A stretch of DNA of 64,000 bases from an uncultured Acetatifactor sp. (lineage in GTDB: Bacteria > Bacillota > Clostridia > Lachnospirales > Lachnospiraceae): the NCBI GenBank assembly GCA_910578215.1, contig CAJTPH010000010.1, positions 29,315 to 93,314 of the forward strand, written 5' to 3'. Positions within the stretch are counted from its first letter, which is position 1. The number at the start of each line of letters is the position of its first letter. The position numbers and the translations under genes were made by a program. Shown here piece by piece: positions 51,105-59,836 of the stretch. Below the pieces are notes generated by a model that was not told the DNA's origin, did not search any database, and saw only the letters and a program-made list of their open reading frames with translations.

Positions 51105-52871
51105 TTATATACCGAGCGTATTGATTACATGCTCCAGCATCTCGCTTATGACATTGATATATCGGCTGGACGCATTGTACGCGTTCTGAAATCTGATCAT
51201 ATTTGACAGCTCCTCGTCGGAGGATACGCCCACAACCTGCTGCCTTGCGCTGTCCGCCGCCTCCACGGTCGCCTCCTGGTTCTGATAAATGCTTCTGAAC
51301 ACATACCCGGAATTTCCCACCTGCGCCACCAGATCGGAATAGTAATCCACAAAGGTGGTCTTTTTCTTCACGTTTGGATTCAGAGTGTACTCCTCCTCCG
51401 TAAAGGCATTTTTAAGCGCATCCGCCGTCGCCTGATCCTCGGAACCGTCCTTGAGCCGGAATCCAAGCATGGAAGGCTTCTGCATCAGCTCCTGGGAAAT
51501 CTCAATGTTCTTGATGGAGTAAAGCGAGTCGCCCTGGGCAGGGTCCTCCTCATTATAGACCCAGTACTCCTTCTCCTCAAAAACGCCTGTACCGTTGCCG
51601 TCAGCGTCCAGAGTCTCCACCTTCGCCGTAACCTTTCTGTAGCCGTCCGTGCCCGCCTTGGTAAACAGCTGGATAGGGCTGCCGTCCTCGCCCCTCATAT
51701 AGCCGTCTTTGTCCACCTCGCAGTAAGATGCATTCTTTAGCACCGTGCCGTCAGCAAGCTGCAGGTCTCCGGTCTGAACGCCCGCCGCCTCCGCCAGGAT
51801 ACTGTTCACCTTGGTGACCACACTGTGTATCAGCTGGTCGAATTCCGCCTGAACATTCATCAAAACCGACTGCGATACGCTGTCGTAATCTCCTTCAATG
51901 TCCGTATAATCGGCCCTGTGATCGCCCCTTGCCAGAACCATGGCCTTCAGGCCGCCGATATCCGTGTCCAGATCGGAGGAAATATCCCTGTCGAAATTGA
52001 ATACCTCCGCTCCATCTATGATATACTCCTTTGATCCGTCCTCCAGAATGCGATGCTTTGCATTCTGAGGCCAGAACGGCGTGTAAAATCCTGTCTTCGG
52101 GTCCACATCCATGCCGATCTCATAGCAGTTATCGCCCTTTACGAAATCCACTCCCTCGATCTGCACATACACGCTGCCGTAAATATTCTCGCCGTAGGTA
52201 ATATTGGTGAGCTCCGCCAGCTCATCCAGTATCTGGTTCCTGGCATCCCTGAGATCGTTCGCCTTCTCGATGCCGCCTGCCTCGATACTCCTTATTTTAT
52301 CGTTCAACTCAAGCAGCTGCTTTCCGTAAGCGTTAATCTTGTCAACCTGCTGCTTGATCTGCATATTCAAATTGTCCTGATAGGAGGCCAGCCCTTTGTA
52401 AACCGTCCCCGCCCTCTCCACAAATTCGGAAGCCCTCTGCACAAACAGCCCCTGATTCACGGAATTTGCCGGATGCTTTGCCAGCTCCTGTATCGACTTC
52501 CAGAAGTCGGTAATGGTAGTCTGGAACGCCTCGCCGTTCATTTCGCCCAGCTGGCCTTCCACCTCCTCCAAAACCTGCGTCGACACTTCATAAAACATGC
52601 TTCGACCGGATTCCTTGCGGAATGTCTGATCCAAAAAAGCATCCCTCACCTGTTTTACACGGGAATAAATGACACCCAGTCCCGTCTGCTTATTCGCCAC
52701 GGAATTAGGGTCGGTAGATAATTTAAGATAATTTCTGGTCGACAGCTGCACCTGCTGCCTGGTATAACCGATAGTATCGATATTAGAAAGATTATGCGCT
52801 GTGGTATTCAGCGCATTTTGACTGGTCTGCAGTCCGGATGTCCCTACATATAAACTACCCATCAATGACAT
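51105..52871 (-). CDS. flgK: Flagellar hook-associated protein FlgK, standard-size copy
   Basis: FlgK of normal size (588 residues): GSLYVGTSGLQTSQNALNTT, AHNLSNIDTIGYTRQQVQLS, DLRDARNQILDELAELTNI, and the C-terminal GVSSDEELSNMIRFQNAYNA followed by ASRYINVISEMLEHVINTLG. Two adjacent flgK genes occur in Lachnospiraceae flagellar operons; the products may form adjoining rings or replace one another. Start ATG 52871 with GAGGTGA. It lies between flgN and the larger flgK. Confidence 0.95.
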   Translation of the reverse strand: MSLMGSLYVGTSGLQTSQNALNTTAHNLSNIDTIGYTRQQVQLSTRNYLKLSTDPNSVANKQTGLGVIYSRVKQVRDAFLDQTFRKESGRSMFYEVSTQVLEEVEGQLGEMNGEAFQTTITDFWKSIQELAKHPANSVNQGLFVQRASEFVERAGTVYKGLASYQDNLNMQIKQQVDKINAYGKQLLELNDKIRSIEAGGIEKANDLRDARNQILDELAELTNITYGENIYGSVYVQIEGVDFVKGDNCYEIGMDVDPKTGFYTPFWPQNAKHRILEDGSKEYIIDGAEVFNFDRDISSDLDTDIGGLKAMVLARGDHRADYTDIEGDYDSVSQSVLMNVQAEFDQLIHSVVTKVNSILAEAAGVQTGDLQLADGTVLKNASYCEVDKDGYMRGEDGSPIQLFTKAGTDGYRKVTAKVETLDADGNGTGVFEEKEYWVYNEEDPAQGDSLYSIKNIEISQELMQKPSMLGFRLKDGSEDQATADALKNAFTEEEYTLNPNVKKKTTFVDYYSDLVAQVGNSGYVFRSIYQNQEATVEAADSARQQVVGVSSDEELSNMIRFQNAYNASSRYINVISEMLEHVINTLGI

Positions 52872-52915
52872 GATAACTCACCTCTATGTTCAACAAGATT
52901 TTTCAGCCTTTTTAT

Positions 52916-53434
52916 TTACTGCTTTGCATCGAACGCTCCGCTCTGCACTCCCATCTGCGCACCCGAGCTGTAAGCGCCCCTGGTGTAATTCGCCGTTTCC
53001 GGAGCCGTCCTCGCCGCCTGCAGCAAAGTCAGCTCAAACTCCACCATTTCCATCGCGTTTGCAAGCAATTCTTTATTTTGTTCGTTTGTCCGCATCAGCC
53101 CGCGGACCACGCTCTGCAGCCTGTCATGCGCCTGGGTAAGCCTTACCTGTTCTTCAGGCCTTCCGTCCAGCATTTCAATGAGACTACGGAGCTTCAGACT
53201 ATTAACATCCTTGTTCAACACGTTGGCTATATCTGCCGTTATCTCCACCCTTGTCTTTTCAAGATGGGCAATCCTGCTCGCCAAATTCTGTTCATCATCC
53301 GTGATTTCCTGTAATTCCTCCAGATCGCCCCTGACGATGACCGGAGTCTTTTTCTGAGATAAGACAAGAAGCTCCTCATATTCTGTGCCTTCCTGATTCA
53401 ATATGTCTATCAGGTTCTCCATCAAACTAGCCAT
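52916..53434 (-). CDS. flgN: Flagellar export chaperone FlgN
   Basis: Helical protein of 172 residues that escorts FlgK and FlgL to the export gate: NLIDILNQEGTEYEELLVLS, KKTPVIVRGDLEELQEITDD, EQNLASRIAHLEKTRVEITA, and a conserved middle AHDRLQSVVRGLMRTNEQNK. It starts just after flgM, whose stop codon lies inside the flgN ribosome site, and precedes its clients, the two flgK genes and flgL. Confidence 0.92.
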   Translation of the reverse strand: MASLMENLIDILNQEGTEYEELLVLSQKKTPVIVRGDLEELQEITDDEQNLASRIAHLEKTRVEITADIANVLNKDVNSLKLRSLIEMLDGRPEEQVRLTQAHDRLQSVVRGLMRTNEQNKELLANAMEMVEFELTLLQAARTAPETANYTRGAYSSGAQMGVQSGAFDAKQ

Positions 53435-53442
53435 GGAACTTC

Positions 53443-53718
53443 TTACCTCATTTCATCAAATTTTGCCAACAGCTTCTCTGCAAAAGCAGTGGGATCTACA
53501 TTGTAAGTGCCGTTCTCGATCCGCGCCCTGACAGAAGCCGTCAATTCCTCCCTTATATCCGCTGCTCCCGACACTGCCGCCTTCGCGGTCTGGTAATCCT
53601 TGCCGGTGTTGCTGATCTGCAGCTGGTCCTTATGGGATACGCCGCCTGTCTGCTGCGCCCTGTTTAACTGCTTGGGCTGATACAGCTGCTGTACCTGATT
53701 ATAAGCTTCAATACGCAT
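53443..53718 (-). CDS. flgM: Anti-sigma-28 factor FlgM
   Basis: Holds SigD inactive until the hook is finished and then leaves the cell. The 91-residue product is short, acidic-basic mixed and likely unfolded at the front. Its C-terminal part fits the family: DQLQISNTGKDYQTAKAAVS, AADIREELTASVRARIENGT, YNVDPTAFAEKLLAKF. It is the first gene of the late flagellar unit, with GGAGG before the ATG and a near-perfect SigD promoter at 53780-53806, giving autoregulation. Confidence 0.94.
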   Translation of the reverse strand: MRIEAYNQVQQLYQPKQLNRAQQTGGVSHKDQLQISNTGKDYQTAKAAVSGAADIREELTASVRARIENGTYNVDPTAFAEKLLAKFDEMR

Positions 53719-53779
53719 ACGTATTCCTCCTTCCCGATTTCTGACTTAAAAGCTATCCTGCTTCTTTTGCTTACTATGA

Positions 53780-53806
53780 TTATCGGCAGGAGGACGAAAT
53801 ACTTTA
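53780..53806 (-). promoter_or_regulatory. SigD (sigma-28) promoter of the flgM unit
   Basis: Minus strand: TAAAGTAT, 11 bases, GCCGATAA. This is the best match to the flagellar consensus in the window, 62 bases upstream of flgM. It begins within four bases of the GH43 stop codon. Confidence 0.85.
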
Positions 53807-53809
53807 GCC

Positions 53810-54751
53810 CTACAGCAAAAATTTTGGTTCTCCGTCTGTCCCCCACACGATATTCCGCAGCATGGCGTGCCTGTTGGGGTTGTATAAGGGATCTCCCGTT
53901 ATCTCCCTTTCCGTCCTTGCGTGGAAGACAATCACAGGATCTCCGTCATTGTCCACGGTAAAGGAATTGTGCCCGGGGCCGTAGATGCCCTTCGCCTCGT
54001 CGGTCCTCAGGACAGGCTGCCTTTTTTTGACCCACATGCCGGGGTCGAGCATATCCGCCCCCTCGTCCACGGACAGCATTCCGACACAATAATTGACTCC
54101 CGTATCGCTTGCGGAATAGGTCAGGAAAATTTTGCCGTTATGCTTTAAAACCGCAGGTCCCTCATTCACCCAAAATCCCCTGCGCTCCCAGTCATAGTCG
54201 GGGGTGGACAAAAGCACCTGCACCGTAGCGAGCTTCCAGGGAGATTCCATGCGCGCTATATAAAGATTGGAAATCATTCTTCCCACTCCTACTTTCTCCG
54301 CCCACACATAATAATATTCACCCTTGTTCTCAAAGACCGTTCCGTCCAGCGAGAACGCCCGGAAAGAAAATTCATCCCCGTCCGCACATTGCATCATGCC
54401 CTTTTCCACCCACGGACCGGTCATCGGGTCCGCGCCCTGACATTCCAGCACATAAGGTCTCTCCCGCCATTTGTCCTCCGCGGAGCCCGCCGCAAAATAA
54501 ATGTACCATTTTCCCCACACATAATGCAGCTCCGGCGCCCATATATGATTTCCCATGATGCCCTCGTCATGCCTGGTCCAAACCGTTGTCTCCGACGCCT
54601 GCGCCAGCTCCTCCAGCCGACCGGCGCTGCGCAATATAATGCGGTCATATTCCGGCACAGTGGCCGTAAAATAAAAGACTCCCTCCTCAGACCTGCAAAC
54701 ATAAGGGTCCGCCCGCTGCGCAATCCAAATATCCTTTTGTTCCTTTAACAT
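53810..54751 (-). CDS. Glycoside hydrolase family 43 protein
   Basis: Five-bladed propeller hydrolase of 313 residues, probably acting on arabinose- or xylose-containing oligosaccharides. Seen: IAQRADPYVCRSEEGVFYFT with the catalytic-base Asp in ADPYV, GNHIWAPELHYVWGKWYIYF with the family WAPELH, FWVNEGPAVLKHNGKIFLTY with the acid Glu in NEGP, and YGPGHNSFTVDNDGDPVIVF. There is no signal peptide, so it works inside the cell on imported oligosaccharides. It is unrelated to the flagellar genes it precedes. Subfamily and substrate are not resolved here. Confidence 0.92.
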   Translation of the reverse strand: MLKEQKDIWIAQRADPYVCRSEEGVFYFTATVPEYDRIILRSAGRLEELAQASETTVWTRHDEGIMGNHIWAPELHYVWGKWYIYFAAGSAEDKWRERPYVLECQGADPMTGPWVEKGMMQCADGDEFSFRAFSLDGTVFENKGEYYYVWAEKVGVGRMISNLYIARMESPWKLATVQVLLSTPDYDWERRGFWVNEGPAVLKHNGKIFLTYSASDTGVNYCVGMLSVDEGADMLDPGMWVKKRQPVLRTDEAKGIYGPGHNSFTVDNDGDPVIVFHARTEREITGDPLYNPNRHAMLRNIVWGTDGEPKFLL

Positions 54752-54909
54752 ATAATACCTGTTCCTTTCCGTACCCCGCAGCCTCCAGGCCCCGGGTACA
54801 AATCCTTCACTAACGTGAAACCCTGCATATTATCAGGCGCCGTCCTTCCGATGCCATAAAATTTCCGCTCCCCAACAGGGATTGCGAAATACTTCTTCCC
54901 GCGTGATTC

Positions 54910-56178
54910 TTATCCTTCATAGACAACCCTGCCGCCCGCGATGGTTTTTACCACCCTGCCCTTCAGGCGCCAGCCCGTAAAGGGCGTGTTTGACGCCTTT
55001 GAGGCATACTCCCCGGGGATCACCTCGGCAGCGGTATCGATCAGGACGATATCAGCCGGACCGCCCTCCGCCAGATAGCCTGCATTTAAATGATACATTG
55101 CCGCCGGATTCGTGCTCATAAGCCGAAGCAGGCTCCGAAGATTCATATACCCCCGATCCACCAGCCCGGTTATGGCAAGGGGCAGCGCCGTCTCCAGACC
55201 GATGATACCGCTGGGCGCCTCCGTGAGAGGCTTTGCCTTCTCCGCAACGCTATGAGGCGCATGGTCCGTTGCAATGATATCGATGGTGCCGTCCGCAAGC
55301 CCCCGGATAATAGCAAGACGGTCCTCCTCCTCACGCAGGGGCGGATTCATCTTAGCCAGGGTCCCGTACCTGATCACTGCATCCTCTGTCAGGGTAAAGT
55401 GGTGGGGGGTTGCCTCGGCGTGGATATTGGGGCTTTTCAGCTTTGCCCGGCGCACCAGCTCCACGGATTCCCTGGCGCTGATATGCTGAATGTTGACAGT
55501 TGCCCCCGTCTCCACCGCAAGCTGCAGATCCCTCTCAACCAGGGTGATCTCCGCCTCCCGGGGAGAACCTCCGACACCGAAATATTCGCTTGCCCTTCCC
55601 CGGTTGATACCATTGTTTACTATTAATTTAGGATTTTCTTCATGAAAGCTTATGGGCACGTCCAAGGCGGCGGTCCTCTCCATCGCCCAGCGTACAATCT
55701 GCTCGTCCATCAGCGGAACGCCGTCGTCGGTAAAGCCCGCCGCGCCGCACCCCTTCAGCTCCGTCAACGCCGTCATTATCTTTCCCTTCATGCCACGGGT
55801 CACATTGGCGCAGGCATATACATGAATGCCTGTCTCCCTTCCCTTTTCCAGTACATATTGCAAGGTTTCACCATTGTCGATACAGGGTCTGGTATTCGCC
55901 ATCATCACCACCGAGGTAAAGCCTCCCCTTGCCGCAGCCGCAGCGCCGCTGGCAATGTCCTCCTTATGGGTAAAGCCCGGCTCCCTGAAATGCACATGCA
56001 CATCCACCAGCCCCGGCGCCGCCAGAAGCCCCGACCCGTCGATGACCCTGCACTCCCCGCCGGGCTTCTCCAGCCCTTTCCCGATTTTTATTATTTTATC
56101 CTTATCTGTCAGAATATCATAATTGCCCTCCAACCCGGATTTCGGGTCGATCATATAGCCGTTTTTGATCAATAGCAT
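54910..56178 (-). CDS. pyrC: Dihydroorotase
   Basis: Zinc amidohydrolase that closes carbamoyl-aspartate to dihydroorotate in pyrimidine synthesis. Seen in order: LVDVHVHFREPGFTHKEDIA (HxH metal motif), MANTRPCIDN, GAAGFTDDGVPLMD, ISFHEENPKL, VNIQHISARESVE, EATPHHFTLTED, KMNPPLREEEDR and IATDHAPHSVAEKA. It is of the Bacillus-type (class I) with 422 residues from ATG 56178, which has AGGAG upstream. The open frame continuing to 56346 lacks any family sequence and is not used. Confidence 0.96.
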   Translation of the reverse strand: MLLIKNGYMIDPKSGLEGNYDILTDKDKIIKIGKGLEKPGGECRVIDGSGLLAAPGLVDVHVHFREPGFTHKEDIASGAAAAARGGFTSVVMMANTRPCIDNGETLQYVLEKGRETGIHVYACANVTRGMKGKIMTALTELKGCGAAGFTDDGVPLMDEQIVRWAMERTAALDVPISFHEENPKLIVNNGINRGRASEYFGVGGSPREAEITLVERDLQLAVETGATVNIQHISARESVELVRRAKLKSPNIHAEATPHHFTLTEDAVIRYGTLAKMNPPLREEEDRLAIIRGLADGTIDIIATDHAPHSVAEKAKPLTEAPSGIIGLETALPLAITGLVDRGYMNLRSLLRLMSTNPAAMYHLNAGYLAEGGPADIVLIDTAAEVIPGEYASKASNTPFTGWRLKGRVVKTIAGGRVVYEG

Positions 56179-56378
56179 GGCGACTCCTTTCACATCCCTG
56201 GAATATACCGTTTCCGGCGTTACAAGCCGGTCCGGCAAAAAAATCCGGCGTGCGGCTTCCCGGCAGGCGCAGCCCTGCCGTCCGGAATCCACACACCGAA
56301 TATCATAGCACATGCATCGTAAAAAGACAATCCGGGGACACATCATAAGTTCTTCATCTAAAGTACCGATCCTGTATT

Positions 56379-56804
56379 TTACTCATAGATTACCGTCTGC
56401 TCCAGGCATTCCGTCTTGATTACAATAAAAGGGTAAGAGGGAGTCTTATTGTCCTTCTCGGCGGCATCCGGTCCCAAAAGGCTGGTGCTCACGCAAATAT
56501 TGGTATCCGTCAGATAAAGCTCGTTCACCGCGATACTGTAGCCTCCCGTCTCCTGCTCGCCATAGCCTATGCATATGTACAGATTCTGTCTGTCGGTATA
56601 GGTGATCTGAAAGGGAGACGCCTTCTTTTCCTCAAGGATGGTTTTCAGCTGCTCCGGTATCATTTCTTCACCCAGCACCGTAAAATCCAGGTCGCGCAGC
56701 TTGATCTTCTCCTCGCTCAAAAGAGTGCAGCCCGATACGGCAAACACGCCCAGGATCAGTATAAAGCACAGCAGCGCCCTCATAAAAACCTTATATTTTT
56801 TCAC
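56379..56804 (-). CDS. PrcB-like lipoprotein
   Basis: Short secreted lipoprotein: basic N-terminus, hydrophobic stretch RALLCFILILGVFAVSGC ending in the lipobox VSGC, then about 115 residues. The C-terminal half (GYGEQETGGYSIAVNELYLT, then TSLLGP and SYPFIVIKTE) matches the PrcB C-terminal domain, first known from a protease-complex subunit of Treponema and common in Firmicutes lipoproteins. Function is unknown. GTG at 56804 is chosen for AAAGG eight bases before; GTG 56813 is possible. It is divergent from the acyltransferase gene. Confidence 0.8.
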   Translation of the reverse strand: MKKYKVFMRALLCFILILGVFAVSGCTLLSEEKIKLRDLDFTVLGEEMIPEQLKTILEEKKASPFQITYTDRQNLYICIGYGEQETGGYSIAVNELYLTDTNICVSTSLLGPDAAEKDNKTPSYPFIVIKTECLEQTVIYE

Positions 56805-56846
56805 CCCAAACACCTTTAAAACCTTTTTATGTTTTGTTTTATTCTA

Positions 56847-56875
56847 TGTACAGCTTCAGATTTCTATGCTAAAAT
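56847..56875 (+). promoter_or_regulatory. Possible SigA promoter of the acyltransferase gene
   Basis: TGTACA, 17 bases, TAAAAT, on the plus strand about 55 bases upstream of the ATG at 56930. The -10 is a good match and the -35 is weak. Confidence 0.45.
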
Positions 56876-56929
56876 GTAGGGAAAGAGCATTCCGCCCAAA
56901 ATTACCCCTGACGGGAGGTCAAACTGATT

Positions 56930-57673
56930 ATGATTCGTCTGATTCTTGCTGTTACTTATCTGATTTTATTTCTGGTGCTGGGAATTCCCTCCATGCTTAT
57001 ATTGTGGATCATCGGCCGCTTCAACCCGGGCGCCAGAGACAGAGCCGCCAAGGCTTTGGTGGGCTGGGGCTTCAGCTGTGTCAAATTCATTGCCGGCACG
57101 AGGCTGATCGTAAAGGGAATGGAAAATATTCCCGCGGACAGCGCCGTGCTCTATGTGGGCAACCACCGCAGCTATTTCGACATCGTGCTGACCTGCCCTG
57201 TCTTTCCGGGCGTCACGGGCTACGTTGCAAAGCGCGAAATGGCAAAGTGGCCCCTGCTGAACATATGGATGAAGTATATCCACTGCCTGTTTCTTGACAG
57301 AAAGGACATCAAGCAGGGCTTAAAAACCATTCTCAAGGGCGTGGAGGAGGTCAAAAACGGCATCTCCCTGTGCATTTTCCCCGAGGGCACCCGCAACAAG
57401 GTCAACGATACCTTCCTCCCCTTTCACGAGGGCAGCTTTAAAATTGCGGAAAAGGGCGGCGTCCCTGTGATTCCCATGGTCATCGTAAACTCCGCCGACG
57501 TATTTGAGGATCATCTGCCAAGGATACGCAGAGCCACCGTGGTCATAGACTTCCAGCCCCCCGTATACATCGACAGGCTGGATAAGGAGACCCGCAAAAA
57601 CCTCGGCAGCCATGTGTCAGGGCTTATTTCCGAAAGGTATTTTGAGCTGAAAAAGGAATTTTTTAATTTTTAG
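56930..57673 (+). CDS. plsC: 1-acyl-sn-glycerol-3-phosphate acyltransferase
   Basis: Membrane-bound acyltransferase that makes phosphatidic acid from lysophosphatidic acid. An N-terminal hydrophobic helix (LILAVTYLILFLVLGIPSML) is followed by VLYVGNHRSYFDIVLTC with the HxxxxD catalytic motif, a KREMAKWPLL region, and FPEGTRNKVNDTFLPFHEG with the substrate-binding FPEGTR block. Length 247 is normal. It is the only plus-strand gene in the window and converges with the histidine kinase gene, with no clear terminator in the 63 bases between them. Confidence 0.94.
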   Translation: MIRLILAVTYLILFLVLGIPSMLILWIIGRFNPGARDRAAKALVGWGFSCVKFIAGTRLIVKGMENIPADSAVLYVGNHRSYFDIVLTCPVFPGVTGYVAKREMAKWPLLNIWMKYIHCLFLDRKDIKQGLKTILKGVEEVKNGISLCIFPEGTRNKVNDTFLPFHEGSFKIAEKGGVPVIPMVIVNSADVFEDHLPRIRRATVVIDFQPPVYIDRLDKETRKNLGSHVSGLISERYFELKKEFFNF

Positions 57674-57736
57674 GGAGACCGCAAAGCATAGAGAGCCATA
57701 ATAGACCGCTCCTTTCCGCCCCGGTACAGCGCCCCG

Positions 57737-59041
57737 TCACGCCTGCGCCGGCAGCTCCACGGTAAACACCGTCACCTCGTTTTCGCTTTGAGCCGTAATG
57801 GAGCCGCCGTGGAGAGTGACGATTTCTCTGGCGATGGCGAGACCCAGACCCGCGCCTCCGTTGTCTGTGGTTCTCGCCTCGTCCAGGCGGAAAAACTTTT
57901 CAAAGACGGAATCCAGACGCTGCCTGGGAATGGTCCTTCCGTGGTTGGAAAATGCCACCGTTACCCTTCCCTGGCCTCCCGGAACGCCGGCCCGGGCTTC
58001 CGTCTCCTGTGTCACACCCAGCTCAATGCTTATCTCCGTGCCCGGATAGCTGTAGGCAACGGCGTTTTTCAGGATGTTGTTAAAGACCCTTGCCAGCTTT
58101 TCGGGATCGGCATAGGTCTGTATGGTCTGCCTGTCCCCACTGGGGGCAGGATTTTCTGCATTGTGATCCTGCGCCCCGCCTTCTTTGTCGTTCCATTCCC
58201 TGCCGTCAAAGCTAAGCCGGACCGTATTGCCGTGCTCCTGCAAGACCGGGTAAAACTCATCCGCCATCTGCACCAGCATAAATTCCAGATCCACGGTCTC
58301 CTTTTCCAGCACGATCTGCTGCAGGTTATATCTTGTTATCTCAAAAAATTCATTGATCAGCTTTTCCAGGCGAAACGCCTTGTCAAGGGCGATATGCACA
58401 TACCTTGCCTTCTGTTCGGCAGGCATGTCCGGCGCCTCCTCCAGCAGGCTCAGATACCCCACCACAGATGTCAGCGGGGTCTTCAGGTCATGGGCAAGAT
58501 AGGTGATCAGGTCATTCTTCCTGCCCGCCTCCTGTTTCAATAACTGTTCATGGATCTGCATATCAGACTTGACCTCCGCAAGCTGAAGAAAAATCTCCGC
58601 GTATTCCTTGGGAAACACCTCTGCTGCCTCCATGGTATGCCGCATATAATTTCCCACCATCTGACCGAGCCGGCGTATAGTCTCTTTTTCCCGGCGGGAA
58701 GCATACACGGCGGAGATCACCCTCACCGAAACGATCCAGACCGTCACCAAAGCAAGCGTGGCCAAAAGCGTGAACCACTTCAGCTCCTCCCAGCGGATCA
58801 CCCGGTAATGAATCATGTTTCCTCCCGGCTCCGGCTTCCACAGGTCATACATAAAATTCCTGTCGAACCAGTCCACAAGATAACCGTTCATTACCTCGTC
58901 AAACCAGTAATACACGATTATGCATAAGCTGAAGCCCACCAGCACCGCCACCACAGTACCCATAAAATATTTAATATGCCTATCTGCCTTCAATTTTGTA
59001 ACCACACCCCCAGACCGTTTTAATATATTTGGGATTTTCAA
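57737..59041 (-). CDS. VanS-like sensor histidine kinase
   Basis: Two-helix membrane sensor kinase. Helices at about residues 26-46 (YFMGTVVAVLVGFSLCIIVY) and 90-112 enclose a short external loop. The dimerisation domain has LITYLAHDLKTPLTSVVGYL with phospho-acceptor His184. The ATPase part has NILKNAVAYSYPGTEISIE, the G-rich GGAGLGLAIAREIVTLHGGS and a FEKFFRLDEART block. It is of the VanS type found with D-Ala ligases and envelope stress. The start is TTG 59041, seven bases after GGGAG inside the regulator gene, giving an overlap of 62 bases; shorter starts are possible. Confidence 0.92.
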   Translation of the reverse strand: MKIPNILKRSGGVVTKLKADRHIKYFMGTVVAVLVGFSLCIIVYYWFDEVMNGYLVDWFDRNFMYDLWKPEPGGNMIHYRVIRWEELKWFTLLATLALVTVWIVSVRVISAVYASRREKETIRRLGQMVGNYMRHTMEAAEVFPKEYAEIFLQLAEVKSDMQIHEQLLKQEAGRKNDLITYLAHDLKTPLTSVVGYLSLLEEAPDMPAEQKARYVHIALDKAFRLEKLINEFFEITRYNLQQIVLEKETVDLEFMLVQMADEFYPVLQEHGNTVRLSFDGREWNDKEGGAQDHNAENPAPSGDRQTIQTYADPEKLARVFNNILKNAVAYSYPGTEISIELGVTQETEARAGVPGGQGRVTVAFSNHGRTIPRQRLDSVFEKFFRLDEARTTDNGGAGLGLAIAREIVTLHGGSITAQSENEVTVFTVELPAQA

Positions 59042-59681
59042 AGGAATCTCCCAGCTTCTCCCTCAGATGCCGGATATGGACCGTGATCGTGTTATTGTTT
59101 TTGGTATAATATTCGTCCTCCCATATCAGCTGGAAAAGCTCCTCCGCACTGACCACCTGCCCCTGCTTCTGGCATAGGATCTTCAGAATGGAAAACTCTG
59201 TAGGCGTCAGGCTCAAGGGCTTTTCGTCCAGCAAGCACTCATGGGTCCTGCTGTTGAGCACCAGCCCCAAAACCGTCAGCACGTCCTCATTTTGCGCAGC
59301 GCCCGCATTATATCTCTTATATCTCCGCAGCTGGGCCTTCACCCGCGCCACCAGCTCCAGCGGCAGAAAGGGCTTTGTCATATAATCATCCGCCCCCAGA
59401 GTCAGCCCGGTGATCTTGTCCAGCTCCTCACCCTTCGCCGTCAGCATAATCACGGGATATGTGTGGCTCTCCCTGATTTTCCTGCACAGCTCCAGACCGC
59501 TTACCCCGGGCAGCATAATATCCAGAACGCACAGATCCAGCTCCTGCGTCCCTTCTATCAATCGAAGCGCCTCATTTCCGTCATAGCAGACTGCCACCTG
59601 AAAACCCTCATTCTCCAGATAAAGCTTTACCAGATCGGCAATCTCCTTCTCATCATCCACCACTAAAATCTTTTCATTCAT
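58980..59681 (-). CDS. VanR-like response regulator (OmpR family)
   Basis: Partner of the kinase. The receiver domain has ILVVDDEKEIADLVKLYLEN, acceptor Asp54 in CVLDIMLPG, the switch residue in VIMLTAKGE and Lys in DYMTKPFLPLELVARV. The C-terminal winged helix ends TVHIRHLREKLGDSFENPKY, IKTVWGCGYKIEG. Such regulators bind repeated half-sites near their own promoters; the inverted repeat at 59736-59786 is a candidate. The gene is 155 bases downstream of murF and may be read both from there and from its own promoter. Confidence 0.94.
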   Translation of the reverse strand: MNEKILVVDDEKEIADLVKLYLENEGFQVAVCYDGNEALRLIEGTQELDLCVLDIMLPGVSGLELCRKIRESHTYPVIMLTAKGEELDKITGLTLGADDYMTKPFLPLELVARVKAQLRRYKRYNAGAAQNEDVLTVLGLVLNSRTHECLLDEKPLSLTPTEFSILKILCQKQGQVVSAEELFQLIWEDEYYTKNNNTITVHIRHLREKLGDSFENPKYIKTVWGCGYKIEGR

Positions 59682-59735
59682 TTTTCCGGTTTAAGACTCC
59701 TGAATTATTCCAAAATTTTTCCGTCATGAAAACAA

Positions 59736-59786
59736 ATAATCTTAATCTATTTTCTCACAGTTCGTCGGAAAAAAGATTAAGATTAT
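59736..59786. promoter_or_regulatory. 13-base perfect inverted repeat upstream of the VanR-like gene
   Basis: ATAATCTTAATCT and AGATTAAGATTAT separated by 25 bases, 55 bases upstream of the response-regulator start. Each arm also contains the direct repeat AATCTTAATCT, of the kind bound by OmpR-family regulators. No T-run follows on the minus strand, so it is not a typical terminator. Confidence 0.55.
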
Positions 59787-59836
59787 ATTAAAGTTATGAA
59801 TGCAGACCATAATCCCGCCAGTACCCGGTTCCGGCG

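Noticed and set aside
56179..56346. N-terminal extension of dihydroorotase
   Set aside because: The first family residues start at the ATG at 56178, which has its own ribosome site; the extension is Cys/Arg-rich noise.
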